From assembly GCA_937129365.1 (NCBI GenBank), contig CAKZNB010000005.1, positions 189,021 to 253,020 on the forward strand: a DNA stretch of 64,000 nt. Direction: 5' to 3'. The notes beneath the pieces are model-generated. The model ran no database searches and was not told the origin of the DNA. It worked only from the letters and a program-made list of their open reading frames with translations. Each line of letters begins with the position of its first letter. Positions within the stretch are counted from its first letter, which is position 1. Below are positions 34,187-44,282 of this stretch, piece by piece. The position numbers and the translations under genes were made by a program. The DNA is from an uncultured Flavobacteriales bacterium (lineage in GTDB: Bacteria > Bacteroidota > Bacteroidia > Flavobacteriales_D > CAJJDF01).

Positions 34187-34708
34187 TTATCCTGCTACAA
34201 ATGGTTGAAATCCCCATTGATTAAGAACTCCAGCCATAAGAGCTAAAGTAATCATCCAATAAATTGAGTTGATTATTGTTAATTTAAATGGTTTTCTTTC
34301 ATAAAAATTATTGGTTGCCATAATTGGAAATACTAACATTAATGTAATTACAATACCATGAAAAGCTCCATGTTTAAAATTAAGAAATCTATCTCCAGCT
34401 AATTCGATTAAATGATTTACTGTAATTGCTTCTTCTGAAGCTCCATCTTTCAAAATATCACTATCAGCAAAAAGAGAAAATAAATCCGTTTGATGTGTTG
34501 ACCAAAAGGCCATAGCTAGAGAGATTAAAAAGCTAAGTAATATACTTGAACCAAATATGATTAACATATTTCCTTCTTTCATTTTTTCCTCGGTCATTCC
34601 GCTAGCTTTCATCCAAGCTTTTCCTACCAAAACTGGGCTATAATAAATAAATCCAATCACAGTTGGGATAAGTGCTGCGAGAATAATAAATAAAAAATTG
34701 AATTCCAT
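34187..34708 (-). CDS. DUF1761 membrane protein
   Basis: 173 residues with about four hydrophobic segments. LAALIPTVIGFIYYSPVLVG followed by KAWMKASGMTEEKMKEGNML is the DUF1761 signature, and the C-terminal half has FHGIVITLMLVFPIMATNNF. Function unknown. It is the last of three minus-strand genes after the methyltransferase and LysE genes. Confidence 0.85.
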   Translation of the reverse strand: MEFNFLFIILAALIPTVIGFIYYSPVLVGKAWMKASGMTEEKMKEGNMLIIFGSSILLSFLISLAMAFWSTHQTDLFSLFADSDILKDGASEEAITVNHLIELAGDRFLNFKHGAFHGIVITLMLVFPIMATNNFYERKPFKLTIINSIYWMITLALMAGVLNQWGFQPFVAG

Positions 34709-34745
34709 AATTAATAATTTTTTTTGTTAATAATATCTCAATATA

Positions 34746-35354
34746 CTAATTATTAAAATATTCGAAGAATAGTCTAATGGAAAACGCAATCATTATGGCT
34801 CCAAAAACTTTAAAAACAGTTTTTAATTTTTCTGGCTTAATAAATTTTGATAATTTATGAGCAAATATTGCTTTGAGTATATCCGTTGAAAATATTACTC
34901 CCAAAGTTATAATCAGAGAAATAATTACTTCAGTTTCCGTTTCAAACTTTGAGGTATTCAGTGTATAAAAACCGAACCAAACTGCAAACACAAAGGGATT
35001 GATGAAATTGATTAAAAATCCATTGATAAAATATTTAAACAAAGTGTTACCTTTTATTTTATCAGTATGAATGGTTGAAATTTGAGGTTTTAAAACATAT
35101 TTAACTCCAAAAAAAAACAATAACAACCCTCCTATTCCTGCAAATGTTTTTTGGATTTCGGGTTGTTCAAAAAAACTACCAAAACCATAAACCGCTAATA
35201 ACACACAAATAATATCTCCAACAATAATTCCGAGAGCTACTGAAAATCCTGCTTTTGTTCCTGATTCTATTGAGATTTTTAGTAAATAGAAAAATACTGG
35301 ACCAATAAATAGTAATGTAGACAGTCCGAGTAATATTCCTGTTAAAATTGCCAT
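34746..35354 (-). CDS. LysE-family translocator
   Basis: 202 residues with six hydrophobic segments. The pattern GLSTLLFIGPVFFYLLKISI, GIIVGDIICVLLAVYGFG and NGFLINFINPFVFAVWFGFY fits the LysE/RhtB family of amino-acid exporters. The substrate cannot be told from sequence. It lies 3 bases after the methyltransferase gene. Confidence 0.82.
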   Translation of the reverse strand: MAILTGILLGLSTLLFIGPVFFYLLKISIESGTKAGFSVALGIIVGDIICVLLAVYGFGSFFEQPEIQKTFAGIGGLLLFFFGVKYVLKPQISTIHTDKIKGNTLFKYFINGFLINFINPFVFAVWFGFYTLNTSKFETETEVIISLIITLGVIFSTDILKAIFAHKLSKFIKPEKLKTVFKVFGAIMIAFSIRLFFEYFNN

Positions 35355-35357
35355 TTT

Positions 35358-36146
35358 CTATTGCTTGATTGCCACTAAAGAATATACCATAGGCAGTTTG
35401 TCTCCATATTTTTTGAAACGAAATTTTCCTTTCTCAATTTCTTCTAAATTTTGAAAACAATTGTAAGGCGAATAATCATATTCTTGAAATTCAGTTACAC
35501 CCAATCCGTTGTTTTTTAATGCATTAAACACCTCACCCAAACTGTGATTCCAAGTGATGCAGGTCTCTTTTATGTCCGCATTTTTGTCGGTGTAGGTTCC
35601 TTCCTCTTCCTCAATTACTGGATCTGAGTTAAAATAGCGATACGCTACTTTTTCCACTGGATCGTCAAACATCCAAACTACGGGATGAAATTCTGCGAAT
35701 ACAAATTTTCCGTCTGGTTTCAAGAAATGAGAAATCACCTCTGCCCATTGATTAGAGTCTGGCAACCAACCAACTGTTCCATAACTTGAAAAAACCATAT
35801 CATATTTCTCGTCATGAATAGTTGGCAAATTATAAATATCGGAACAAATAAATTGTGTGTTTACCCCCATTTCTTTAGCTAAGTTTTGTGCTTTTTCAAT
35901 TGCCAAATCCGATAAATCAACTCCTGTTACTTCTGCACCTAATTTACTGAGGGATATACTATCTTGCCCAAAGTGACATTGTAAATGCAATACTTTTTTC
36001 CCTTTTATTTCTTTCAAAAACTCCAACTCAATTTCATTCAACGAGTTTCCTGTTTTCTTAAAATTCTCATTATTATAAAATTCCGAATCATAGTGAATTT
36101 CTGTTCGTTTATTCCAAGATTTTTTATTGATTTTTAGATAATCCAT
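35358..36146 (-). CDS. Class I SAM-dependent methyltransferase
   Basis: 262 residues. Motif I VLHLQCHFGQDSISLSKLGA and the acidic strand end VTGVDLSDLAIEKA bind SAM; YDMVFSSYGTVGWLPD is motif IV. The start is supported by MDYLKINKKSWNKRTEIHY, which recurs in this subfamily. A small-molecule substrate is likely but unknown. Confidence 0.88.
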   Translation of the reverse strand: MDYLKINKKSWNKRTEIHYDSEFYNNENFKKTGNSLNEIELEFLKEIKGKKVLHLQCHFGQDSISLSKLGAEVTGVDLSDLAIEKAQNLAKEMGVNTQFICSDIYNLPTIHDEKYDMVFSSYGTVGWLPDSNQWAEVISHFLKPDGKFVFAEFHPVVWMFDDPVEKVAYRYFNSDPVIEEEEGTYTDKNADIKETCITWNHSLGEVFNALKNNGLGVTEFQEYDYSPYNCFQNLEEIEKGKFRFKKYGDKLPMVYSLVAIKQ

Positions 36147-36243
36147 TGATTTCTCGTGTTAGTTAGTTGCTTGTTGCAAGTTACTGGTTTTTGGTTTTGA
36201 ATACAAAACTAAAGACTGAAGACTTCTTACCGAAGATTCTCTT

Positions 36244-37734
36244 CTAATTAACCCTCCAAAAATACGGAGAAAAAAGCACAGCTACAGTAAATAACTCCAA
36301 CCTACCAAAAAGCATTAGAAAAGAAAGCACCCATTTCCCTGCATCTGGTAAGTGAGCAAAACTCTGAGAAGGATCAACAGAGGCAATTCCAGGTCCTACA
36401 TTCCCTAAAGAAGTTGCTACCGAACTAATAGCGGTAAGTAAATCAACTCCTGGCATAGCAGCCATAATTATACTACCTATTACAAACATAAAAAGGTATA
36501 AAAACAAAAAAGCTAATAAATTGTAAACTACTTTATTATGTATAGATTTTCCATTTAAATGAACAGGAACAACTGCATTGGGATGAATTCTTCGTTTAAA
36601 CTCCAAAAATCCATTTTTGATAAGAATTACAATTCTCACAATCTTCATTCCACCACTTGTACTTCCTGCTGAGGCTCCAGAAAACAATAGCAAGAAAAAA
36701 ATAAAAGTAGCAAACACTCCCCACTCGGTAAATATTCCACTAGCATATCCCGTAGTAGTAATAATACTAACAACTTGAAATGAAACATATCGGAATGATT
36801 CCATCAATGAAAAACCATTATTCATATTCTCTACATCCAAAAAAACAGCTGGAGTTAGAATTAATATAAATCCTACTACTGCCATCAAATACCACTTGAA
36901 CTCATCATTTTTCCATATTCGCTTTAATTTTCCTTTAAACCCAAAATAGATTAACGTAAAATTAGTACCTGCCAAGAACATGAAAAATATAATTACTCCT
37001 TCGATAAGTGGAGAATTAAAATGAGCAATACTAGCTTGTTTTGTTGAAAAACCACCCGTAGATGTTGTGGTAAGCGAATGATTAATAGCATCAAAAAAGT
37101 TCATTCCGCAAAACATTAACACAATCATTTCGCAAACAGTTAGAAACAAATATATCACCCACAATCGCTTGGCTGTTTCTTTAATTCTTGGGTGGATTTT
37201 ATCCTTAGTTGGTCCTGGTGCCTCATTTACAAACAATTCCATTCCTCCAATTCCTAACAAGGGTAAAATCGCAATGGTAAGAACAATAATTCCCATTCCA
37301 CCAATCCATTGTGTCATACTTCTCCAAAAAAGAATACTGTGCGGCATTTCTTCAATATTATCCAAAATAGAAGCTCCTGTTGTGGAGAATCCAGACATGG
37401 TTTCAAAAAATGCATTGGAAAAATTGGGAATAGATTCTGACAACACATAAGGCAAGGTTCCAAACAAAGTCATTGCTACCCAACTGAAGGTTACAATGAT
37501 GAATCCCTCTCTTCGTTTAATCTCGGCTTCTTTATGTTTTCTGAGAAAATATCTGAGTGCAAATCCTACGGCAAATGTAATTCCACTTGCCATGATAAAC
37601 GACATGTGAACTCCATCATTCAAATAAAATGAAAACCCTAAAGGAAGAGCCATTAAAAATCCATTGATAAGCAACAAAGCTCCTATTACATAGCCAATTA
37701 CACCAAAGTTTATGAGTTTTTTTGTACTTCCCAT
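36244..37734 (-). CDS. trkH: Trk potassium uptake membrane subunit
   Basis: 496 residues with about ten membrane helices. The four selectivity-filter repeats are visible: MSGFSTTGASIL, TTTSTGGFSTKQA, ITTTGYASGIF and SVATSLGNVGPGI. TrkH conducts K+ across the inner membrane and is gated by TrkA. The gene directly follows trkA with no intervening base. Confidence 0.95.
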   Translation of the reverse strand: MGSTKKLINFGVIGYVIGALLLINGFLMALPLGFSFYLNDGVHMSFIMASGITFAVGFALRYFLRKHKEAEIKRREGFIIVTFSWVAMTLFGTLPYVLSESIPNFSNAFFETMSGFSTTGASILDNIEEMPHSILFWRSMTQWIGGMGIIVLTIAILPLLGIGGMELFVNEAPGPTKDKIHPRIKETAKRLWVIYLFLTVCEMIVLMFCGMNFFDAINHSLTTTSTGGFSTKQASIAHFNSPLIEGVIIFFMFLAGTNFTLIYFGFKGKLKRIWKNDEFKWYLMAVVGFILILTPAVFLDVENMNNGFSLMESFRYVSFQVVSIITTTGYASGIFTEWGVFATFIFFLLLFSGASAGSTSGGMKIVRIVILIKNGFLEFKRRIHPNAVVPVHLNGKSIHNKVVYNLLAFLFLYLFMFVIGSIIMAAMPGVDLLTAISSVATSLGNVGPGIASVDPSQSFAHLPDAGKWVLSFLMLFGRLELFTVAVLFSPYFWRVN

Positions 37735-39075
37735 TTATTGAAAAAATCGTTCTATCTGGTTGATGGATTCGGTAAGGCAAAACACCACTGCTTTATCTCC
37801 TTCGTTCAACTGAAAATCACCAAATGGAATTAAACTCTCATCGCCTCTGATAACCCCAGAAATATTGGCTGTTTTAGGAAACTTGAGACTGTTAATTCTC
37901 TTTTGAGTTACTTTAGAATTTGGTTTAACAGTAAATTCAATAATCTCAGCATCCACTCCATGAAGGTTTGCAATGGCATCCACATGTCCTTTTCTGATGT
38001 GCTTAAAAATATTACTTGCAGCAATTACTTTTTTATTGATAAGTGTATCAACCCCAATGTTTTGTGATAAATGAATGTAATCAATATTTTCTACTCGAGC
38101 TATTGTTTTTCTTACTCCATGATTTTTTGCCAATAAAGAAGAAATAATATTTGTCTCAGAGTTTTTAGTCACAGAAATCAATGCATCCATATCTCCTAAG
38201 CCTTCCTCTTTCATGGTTTCTACATCTCTCCCGTCAATATTTAACACCAACGTATTAGGCAAGTTATTGGCTAATATTTCGCATCTTTTTTCATCTCCCT
38301 CAACAACAATCACTTTATATCTATCCTGAAAAATTCTTGCAGTTAATTCCCCTAATCTATTCCCACCAAGAATCATTATGTTTTTAATTTCAAAACACTG
38401 TTGATCACAAAATTCTGTAATATTATCTATAGAATCTGGAGTCGAAATAAAATAAACAATGTCATTTTCAAGAATTAGTGTTTCCCGATTCACAATTATT
38501 GTACTTTCATTTCTGTGAATTGCAATAGGTTTAAAAGAAAGATTAGGGTTTAAATAAGCACTTTCATCAACAGTCTTATCTCTTAGTTTGGATTTATCTC
38601 CAATGGCAATTCCAAATACTGTAAGTTTTCCGCCTTCAAATTCAATATTATCAGTAAAAGCAGATTTTTTTACCAATCTTTCAATTTCCTCAGCTGCAAG
38701 TATATCTGGAGAAATTATAGTATCAATTCCCAGATCTTTGAACATTTCTTGCCTTTCGGGAGAGATATTTTCTAAAGTACTAACTCTTGCAATTGTTTTC
38801 TTGGCTCCATATTTTTTTGCCATGATAGAAACCAATAAATTAGTTTCTTCGGAAGCAGTAACTGCAATCAATAAATCACATTGATTTACTTTGGCTTCAG
38901 TCAAAATATCAAATGATTTAGCATCTCCCAAGATTGGGAAAATATCAATGTGAGATTGAACGTAATCTAACCGAGATTCGTTTTCGTCAATTACATAAAT
39001 ATCCTGCAATTCACTTGAGAGCATTTTTGCTAAATGATACCCTACATCTCCTGCACCAGTGATAATTATTTTCAT
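37735..39075 (-). CDS. trkA: Trk potassium uptake regulatory subunit
   Basis: 446 residues: two RCK-N Rossmann domains (MKIIITGAGDVGYHLAKMLS and IMILGGNRLGELTARIFQ), each followed by an RCK-C domain, as in E. coli TrkA. It binds NAD(H)/nucleotide and gates TrkH. Its stop abuts the trkH ATG, an obligatory pair. It is divergent from mrdA. Confidence 0.95.
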   Translation of the reverse strand: MKIIITGAGDVGYHLAKMLSSELQDIYVIDENESRLDYVQSHIDIFPILGDAKSFDILTEAKVNQCDLLIAVTASEETNLLVSIMAKKYGAKKTIARVSTLENISPERQEMFKDLGIDTIISPDILAAEEIERLVKKSAFTDNIEFEGGKLTVFGIAIGDKSKLRDKTVDESAYLNPNLSFKPIAIHRNESTIIVNRETLILENDIVYFISTPDSIDNITEFCDQQCFEIKNIMILGGNRLGELTARIFQDRYKVIVVEGDEKRCEILANNLPNTLVLNIDGRDVETMKEEGLGDMDALISVTKNSETNIISSLLAKNHGVRKTIARVENIDYIHLSQNIGVDTLINKKVIAASNIFKHIRKGHVDAIANLHGVDAEIIEFTVKPNSKVTQKRINSLKFPKTANISGVIRGDESLIPFGDFQLNEGDKAVVFCLTESINQIERFFQ

Positions 39076-39177
39076 AAATAGAATGTAAAATTGCTATAAG
39101 CAAGGTACAAAGTTAATTTTTTTAAGATAAAAAATAAATTATCTCTTTAGTGAAACAAAAATCATAAAAAATCCGTG

Positions 39178-39185
39178 TATCTTTG
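39178..39185 (+). promoter_or_regulatory. Promoter -7 element of mrdA-rodA
   Basis: TATCTTTG matches TAnnTTTG, 40 bases upstream of the mrdA ATG. The -33 element is not clear. Confidence 0.45.
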
Positions 39186-39225
39186 AGTAGAAAGTAATAT
39201 TTCCCTTTAAAAATAGTCCAAAAGA

Positions 39226-41034
39226 ATGCCGAATAAATCATTTGAAAGTCGCAGAACAGTAATTCTGGTAATTGTACTTTCTATTGGTATTATATTCACA
39301 TTGAGATTGTTATTTGTTCAAGTTCTTAATTCTAAGTGGAGTGATGAATCCCTAAAAATTTCTGAAACCAAACGAATTGTTGAGCCCGAAAGAGGACTCA
39401 TATTCGACAGAAAAGGAAAGCTACTTGCAGCAAACAAAACTATTTACGAGTTAAAATTAACTCCCTCAAAAATTAATGATTTTGATACTACCGCCCTGTG
39501 TCAACTTATTAATATTGAAAAAGATTCTTTAATCCGAAAGATTAATAGACTGAAGCGATACTGGAGACTTAAACAAATTTTGGTTAAAACTGTTCCCGAG
39601 AAAAATATCGCGAAGCTTACTTCTTTGATGTTCAAATTTGATGGATTTGAATTAGTCGAGAAATCAATCAGAAATTATCCAGAAAGCACTGCTGGTCACT
39701 TATTAGGCTATGTTCGTGAAGTGGATGGAGATATTATTAAGAAAAAACCCTACTACCGAGGAGGAGATAGAATTGGAATATCTGGACTAGAAAAATACTA
39801 CGAAGATGAATTGCGAGGAAGGCGAGGAAACAACCAGTTTTTGAGGGATGCATATGGAAACTTGAAGCAGTTAACAGCCTCCGACACTGCAAAATCAGGA
39901 AATAATTTGTGGAGTTCAATAGATGCGGAACTTCAGAAATATGGGGAAAGATTGATGCAGAACAAACTAGGAAGTGTGATTGCAATTGAGCCAGCAACTG
40001 GTGAAATTCTTGCAATGGTATCTTCCCCTAATTTTGATCCAAATCTTTTGACAGGTGATACCATGAGTAGGAATTGGCGAAGATTATTTTTGAATGATTC
40101 CCTTAAACCTTTATTTAACAGAGGTTTTTCATCCCGAAACTCTCCCGGTTCGGTTTTCAAAATGGTGCAGGGACTTACAGCTTGGGAGCTTGGTGTAATT
40201 GATGAAGACACAAAAATATACTGTGACAAAAATTTAGTGGGATGTCATGGCCATTCAACTGTACAAGGATTAGCTGATGCAATTAAAGTATCTTGCAACC
40301 CTTATTTTTACGAAACTTTTAAGCGAATAAGTACTTCTCAAGAAGGTGAAAATAATTTTGAAAAATCTAGAAAAGGGATAAAACTGTGGAATGAATATGT
40401 TAAATCCTTTGGGCTTGGAGTCAATTTGGAATTAGATTTCCCAAATTATTCCATCGGAAATATTCCTTCGATAGCAACTTACGATAAAATATATCCAAAT
40501 AAAAAATGGAACTATAGAACTTGTAATTCTCTGGCAATTGGACAAGGAGAAATGTTGGTAACACTTTATCAAATTGCCAATTTATCCTGCATCATAGCCA
40601 ATAGAGGACATTACTATTACCCACATTTAATTAGAAAAGTTGAAGGCGGAGAAATAGACCCTAAATACAAAGAAAAACACTACACAAAAGTGAGCAAGGA
40701 TAAATTCAACTTGATTGTAGATGCCATGCAACAAGTGGTTGAGGGAAGCGGAGGAACAGCTTCTGGAGCTCGAATTGAAGGGGTAGAAATATGTGGAAAA
40801 ACTGGAACTGTAGAAAACTCAAGAGGAAAAGACCATTCCGTTTTTATTGCTTTTGCACCAAAGGATAATCCAAAAATCGCTATTGCTGTATATATCGAAA
40901 ATGCAGGGTATGGTGGAACTTGGGCTGCTCCCGTTGCCAGTTTGATGACAGAAAAATATTTGACTGATACCATTAAAAGTTCTTGGAAAGAAGAAAGGAT
41001 ATTAAATGCAAACTTAATTCCGAAAAAGAAATGA
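39226..41034 (+). CDS. mrdA: Penicillin-binding protein 2 (elongasome transpeptidase)
   Basis: 602 residues. A single N-terminal membrane helix (TVILVIVLSIGIIFTLRLLF), a dimerisation domain (VEPERGLIFDRKGKLLAAN), and the transpeptidase domain with SPGSVFKMV (SxxK), SCNPYFY (SxN) and CGKTGTVEN (KTG). The enzyme cross-links peptidoglycan during lateral growth, partnered with RodA, whose gene overlaps it in an ATGA arrangement. mreBCD genes, often upstream, are not in the window. Confidence 0.95.
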   Translation: MPNKSFESRRTVILVIVLSIGIIFTLRLLFVQVLNSKWSDESLKISETKRIVEPERGLIFDRKGKLLAANKTIYELKLTPSKINDFDTTALCQLINIEKDSLIRKINRLKRYWRLKQILVKTVPEKNIAKLTSLMFKFDGFELVEKSIRNYPESTAGHLLGYVREVDGDIIKKKPYYRGGDRIGISGLEKYYEDELRGRRGNNQFLRDAYGNLKQLTASDTAKSGNNLWSSIDAELQKYGERLMQNKLGSVIAIEPATGEILAMVSSPNFDPNLLTGDTMSRNWRRLFLNDSLKPLFNRGFSSRNSPGSVFKMVQGLTAWELGVIDEDTKIYCDKNLVGCHGHSTVQGLADAIKVSCNPYFYETFKRISTSQEGENNFEKSRKGIKLWNEYVKSFGLGVNLELDFPNYSIGNIPSIATYDKIYPNKKWNYRTCNSLAIGQGEMLVTLYQIANLSCIIANRGHYYYPHLIRKVEGGEIDPKYKEKHYTKVSKDKFNLIVDAMQQVVEGSGGTASGARIEGVEICGKTGTVENSRGKDHSVFIAFAPKDNPKIAIAVYIENAGYGGTWAAPVASLMTEKYLTDTIKSSWKEERILNANLIPKKK

Positions 41035-42350
41035 AGAATGTATTAAAAAATATTGATATTCAATTGCTTGGAATATATTTCATTCTTGTAATCCTTGGTA
41101 TTCTAAGTATTTACTCCACCACATTTGATGAGAATTATTCGTCTATTTTTTCTCTGAACAAATCATATGGAAAACAAATTATGTGGTTTGGAATAAGCAT
41201 GGGAATAGGAGTTTTTATTCTGTTACTTGATATTGAATTTATAAAAAAATACTCCGAAGTTTTTTATGGATTCACCACATTATTACTCATTCTTGTACTG
41301 CTAATAGGAACCGAAAGAAACGGAGCCAAAGCTTGGTTTGGATTTGGAAGTGTTGGGATACAACCTGCTGAGTTTGCTAAGATTTCGGTCAGCTTAATGG
41401 TAGCTAAATTTATTGCTAACACCAATACTTCATTACTGAGATTACAATCTAGGATTTGGCTTGGAGCTATTGTTTTTATTCCTATTTTCTTAATTCTACA
41501 ACAACCTGATTTAGGGACGGTACTCGTTTTCTTAGGATTCATTTTAGTGCTTTATCGCGAAGGAATAATTGGTAATGTGTTGTTATATGGACTTTTGATT
41601 CTGGTCGTTTCTGTACTTGCATTAATACTAAAAGACACTTATAACAATATATTTGGACTCGTAATACATGCACATTACATTTTAGGATTTACGCTTATTC
41701 TTATTGCAATTCTTGTAACTATGGGTGTAAATGTTACTACTTACAAACGCTACAGAAAAGCCAAGTACATCCGAATAGTCTTAATTACACTTGTAGCTAT
41801 TTTAATGGTTCCAACCATGAAATATGTATTTGAAAAAATACCAGAAAACCATTACCAAAGAGTAAGAATTGAAATAATATTAGGACTAAAAGAGGATGCC
41901 AGAGGAGTTGGTTATAATTCCCACCAAGCACTCTCAGCAGTAGGTTCTGGAAAGTTTTTGGGAAAAGGATTCAAAAATGCAACTTTGGCAAACGACACCT
42001 ATAGCCAAGTGCCCGAACAAAGTACCGATTTCATATTCTGTACAGTTGCTGAAGAATGGGGTTTTTTAGGAGGATTTATCCTGTTTTCTTTATACATGTT
42101 ACTGATTATTAAAATAATAGCTATTGCCGAAAGACAGCGTTCTACTTTTGGAAGAGTATTTTGCTATTCCATCTCAAGTATTTTCTTTATTCATTTTGCT
42201 ATAAATATAGGGATGGTCTTGGGGCTTGCACCCATTATCGGAATCCCTTTGCCTTTCTTTAGCTACGGTGGTTCTTCACTATTATCTTTTAGCATTATGA
42301 TGTTTCTGGTACTGAAACTTGATTCCGATAGGCTAACTACTTTTAGGTAA
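41031..42350 (+). CDS. rodA: RodA peptidoglycan glycosyltransferase
   Basis: 439 residues from the ATG at 41031, which overlaps the mrdA TGA; the track's TTG start at 40983 would add 16 non-hydrophobic residues inside mrdA. It is a SEDS protein with about ten helices, with GAKAWFGFGSVGIQPAEFAK, LQQPDLGTVLVFLGF and the C-terminal GIPLPFFSYGGSSLLSFS. RodA polymerises glycan strands in complex with PBP2. A cytoplasmic/periplasmic insertion before YQRVRIEIILGLKEDARGVG is longer than in E. coli, as usual in Bacteroidota. Confidence 0.94.
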   Translation: MKNVLKNIDIQLLGIYFILVILGILSIYSTTFDENYSSIFSLNKSYGKQIMWFGISMGIGVFILLLDIEFIKKYSEVFYGFTTLLLILVLLIGTERNGAKAWFGFGSVGIQPAEFAKISVSLMVAKFIANTNTSLLRLQSRIWLGAIVFIPIFLILQQPDLGTVLVFLGFILVLYREGIIGNVLLYGLLILVVSVLALILKDTYNNIFGLVIHAHYILGFTLILIAILVTMGVNVTTYKRYRKAKYIRIVLITLVAILMVPTMKYVFEKIPENHYQRVRIEIILGLKEDARGVGYNSHQALSAVGSGKFLGKGFKNATLANDTYSQVPEQSTDFIFCTVAEEWGFLGGFILFSLYMLLIIKIIAIAERQRSTFGRVFCYSISSIFFIHFAINIGMVLGLAPIIGIPLPFFSYGGSSLLSFSIMMFLVLKLDSDRLTTFR

Positions 42351-42462
42351 TTTTTACTTTATGAAAAAAAACTATACCTACACGAAAAAAACATAGAGTT
42401 CCATTTTTTTCGAGCAACATAAGATACTTCATTTCGTAAAAAATATTAGAAAAACTAATACT

Positions 42463-43578
42463 ATGAAAAAGCTAATCTTCTTATTTCTAATAATTAATCT
42501 TACTTCATTCTCTCAATCAATTTCAATAGGCGTATTCACAAAAGGCTACCCTATTTTAAATAAAGTCAAAACTGCTTACGAGAATAAATATGGTATCGGA
42601 AATGTAACCCTTGTAGATTATGCTAATAATTACGGGACTTCCTTGGCAACTCTCATGCAACATGATGTAATAATATTAAATGTGTTTTTTGATAAAACTG
42701 TACCAAAATCACTTGCAGACGATTTTGTAACCCTCTACAAAAACAATAAACATATAGTTCTCACAACAGAAGGTTCGGAATTAATATCTGGTGAAAAAAT
42801 TTCAGCATACGTTTGGAATAAAATTACCGGTCAATCAATAACTGAAACAAAAGGCGGAGATTACGGAACACCAAGCCCTCCTAGGTTTCACCCATCCAAT
42901 GGTCCTGGTGGACTATCTGAGAATAACGAATTAACTGGAAGTTCAACTTCATATGCCAGTTTTGGAAATTTAAATTATCTAAATGTATTACATCAAAGAA
43001 CAAAAAGTGAACCCGAATGCAGTAATATTGAAGCATTAGATGCTTTGTATCCTCATAAACCATCAGTAGGGAAAGGAACTATTTATATCAATGGAGAAAT
43101 ATATTATCCTTTTTATAGAATGAATCAAGAAGTATTGGATTTAGCTAAAAATATTGTTTTACTACATCATGCCATATTAACTAATGATAATAGTAAACTA
43201 ACAAAAATTAATGCATGGTCTACAGATCCAAATCTTCAAAAAAACTTCATTATTAAAAAAGAAGATATTTCTTTAGAAGTTCCTAATGTATTCTCTCCAA
43301 ATAATGATAATATAAATGATATTTTTAAATTAAATTTTCCAAAATTTACACCAAAAACAATAGATTTTAAAGTATTTAATAGGTGGGGCAGTATAGTTTA
43401 TAGCTCACAAGATGTAAATTTTAAATGGAATGGTACTGCTAGCTCAACAGGAGGTTCTACCTTATCAGAAGGTGTATATTTCTATACATTGAAAGCTGTC
43501 TTTGAAAGTGAATGTAAGGTGATACAGCCAGATGATACTGAACTAACTTACAAAGGTAGTATCAGCTTATTTAGGTAA
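42463..43578 (+). CDS. Secreted protein with type B T9SS (CHU_C-like) C-terminal domain
   Basis: 371 residues. Signal peptide MKKLIFLFLIINLTSFSQ. Residues about 20-260 look like an alpha/beta domain (ISIGVFTKGYPILNKVKTAY; HDVIILNVFFDKTVPKSLAD; KHIVLTTEGSELIS), reminiscent of ThuA/amidotransferase-like Rossmann folds, but I cannot confirm a family. The last 90 residues are a gliding-motility-associated C-terminal domain (VPNVFSPNNDNINDIFKL, KVFNRWGSIVYSSQD, LSEGVYFYTLKA), which targets it to the type IX system. Confidence 0.82.
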   Translation: MKKLIFLFLIINLTSFSQSISIGVFTKGYPILNKVKTAYENKYGIGNVTLVDYANNYGTSLATLMQHDVIILNVFFDKTVPKSLADDFVTLYKNNKHIVLTTEGSELISGEKISAYVWNKITGQSITETKGGDYGTPSPPRFHPSNGPGGLSENNELTGSSTSYASFGNLNYLNVLHQRTKSEPECSNIEALDALYPHKPSVGKGTIYINGEIYYPFYRMNQEVLDLAKNIVLLHHAILTNDNSKLTKINAWSTDPNLQKNFIIKKEDISLEVPNVFSPNNDNINDIFKLNFPKFTPKTIDFKVFNRWGSIVYSSQDVNFKWNGTASSTGGSTLSEGVYFYTLKAVFESECKVIQPDDTELTYKGSISLFR

Positions 43579-43653
43579 TTAATTGTATTTTGGTTATTTT
43601 AGAAAAATAAACAACCTATAATCATCTAATTCGTTAATTACAAAACAATCAAT

Positions 43654-44151
43654 ATGAAAACCGTTAAATTAATTTTACTATCCCTTATTTTATCAACTGG
43701 AGTAATTGCTCAGTCATTTACTGTACCAAAAAATTATAAATTCAAAACTGAAGCAGATTACGAAAAGTATGAAGCAGATGCAATTGCCTGTGCAGATTGG
43801 ATTATGAAAACTCCATTAAACGAGCAAAAAACAAAAAGAGCTAAGGCTTATAAATTCTTAATTGAATATGTTTCTGGTAGCCCAAAAATATCTGCTACAT
43901 TAAACTCTGAAGCAAGTCCATATATTAACAACACCGATTTATTAGCTGTTTTCCTAGCTTCTTGGACAAAAAGCTGTTTAACTCAGAATTATGTAAACAA
44001 CATTGAGGAGTTTACATTAAGAGCTACTGATGATGTACTTAAATTTTATAAAAAAAATAAAAAATCTGTAGGAAAAGCAAAAGGAATTAAGAAATTTTTG
44101 AAAATGCAAAAGAAAGGAACCTTGCATGCTTATGTTAAAAGTAAGTTATAA
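43654..44151 (+). CDS. Small secreted protein, unknown
   Basis: 165 residues. A signal peptide (LILLSLILSTGVIAQSF) is followed by a mostly helical, Lys-rich domain with two Cys (ADAIACADWIM and SWTKSCLTQNY) that could form a disulfide. There is no sorting domain. It is followed by an intrinsic terminator. No family recognised. Confidence 0.65.
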   Translation: MKTVKLILLSLILSTGVIAQSFTVPKNYKFKTEADYEKYEADAIACADWIMKTPLNEQKTKRAKAYKFLIEYVSGSPKISATLNSEASPYINNTDLLAVFLASWTKSCLTQNYVNNIEEFTLRATDDVLKFYKKNKKSVGKAKGIKKFLKMQKKGTLHAYVKSKL

Positions 44152-44175
44152 ATAGATATTTACCCTCAAACTTTG

Positions 44176-44210
44176 AAAAGTGGCACAATTTTGTTGCCAC
44201 TTTTTTTGTT
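44176..44210 (+). terminator. Intrinsic terminator after the small secreted protein
   Basis: AAAAGTGGCA and TGCCACTTTT form a 10-base stem over a 9-base loop, followed by a T run ending TTTG. It separates the 43654 gene from the glycosidase gene. Confidence 0.85.
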
Positions 44211-44282
44211 AATTAAAATGGGGATAAAAAAGAATAGAATTTGTGTATATTCTTCCAAGCTATTTTATTTTTGAAGAATACT

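Noticed and set aside
40983-41030. Upstream TTG start of RodA from the track
   Set aside because: Adds 16 polar residues inside mrdA; the ATG at 41031 gives the canonical ATGA overlap and N-terminus.
42370-42405. A-rich/T-rich inverted repeat after rodA as a terminator
   Set aside because: Stem consists mainly of A-T pairs with a 12-base loop; no GC core, so support is too weak.
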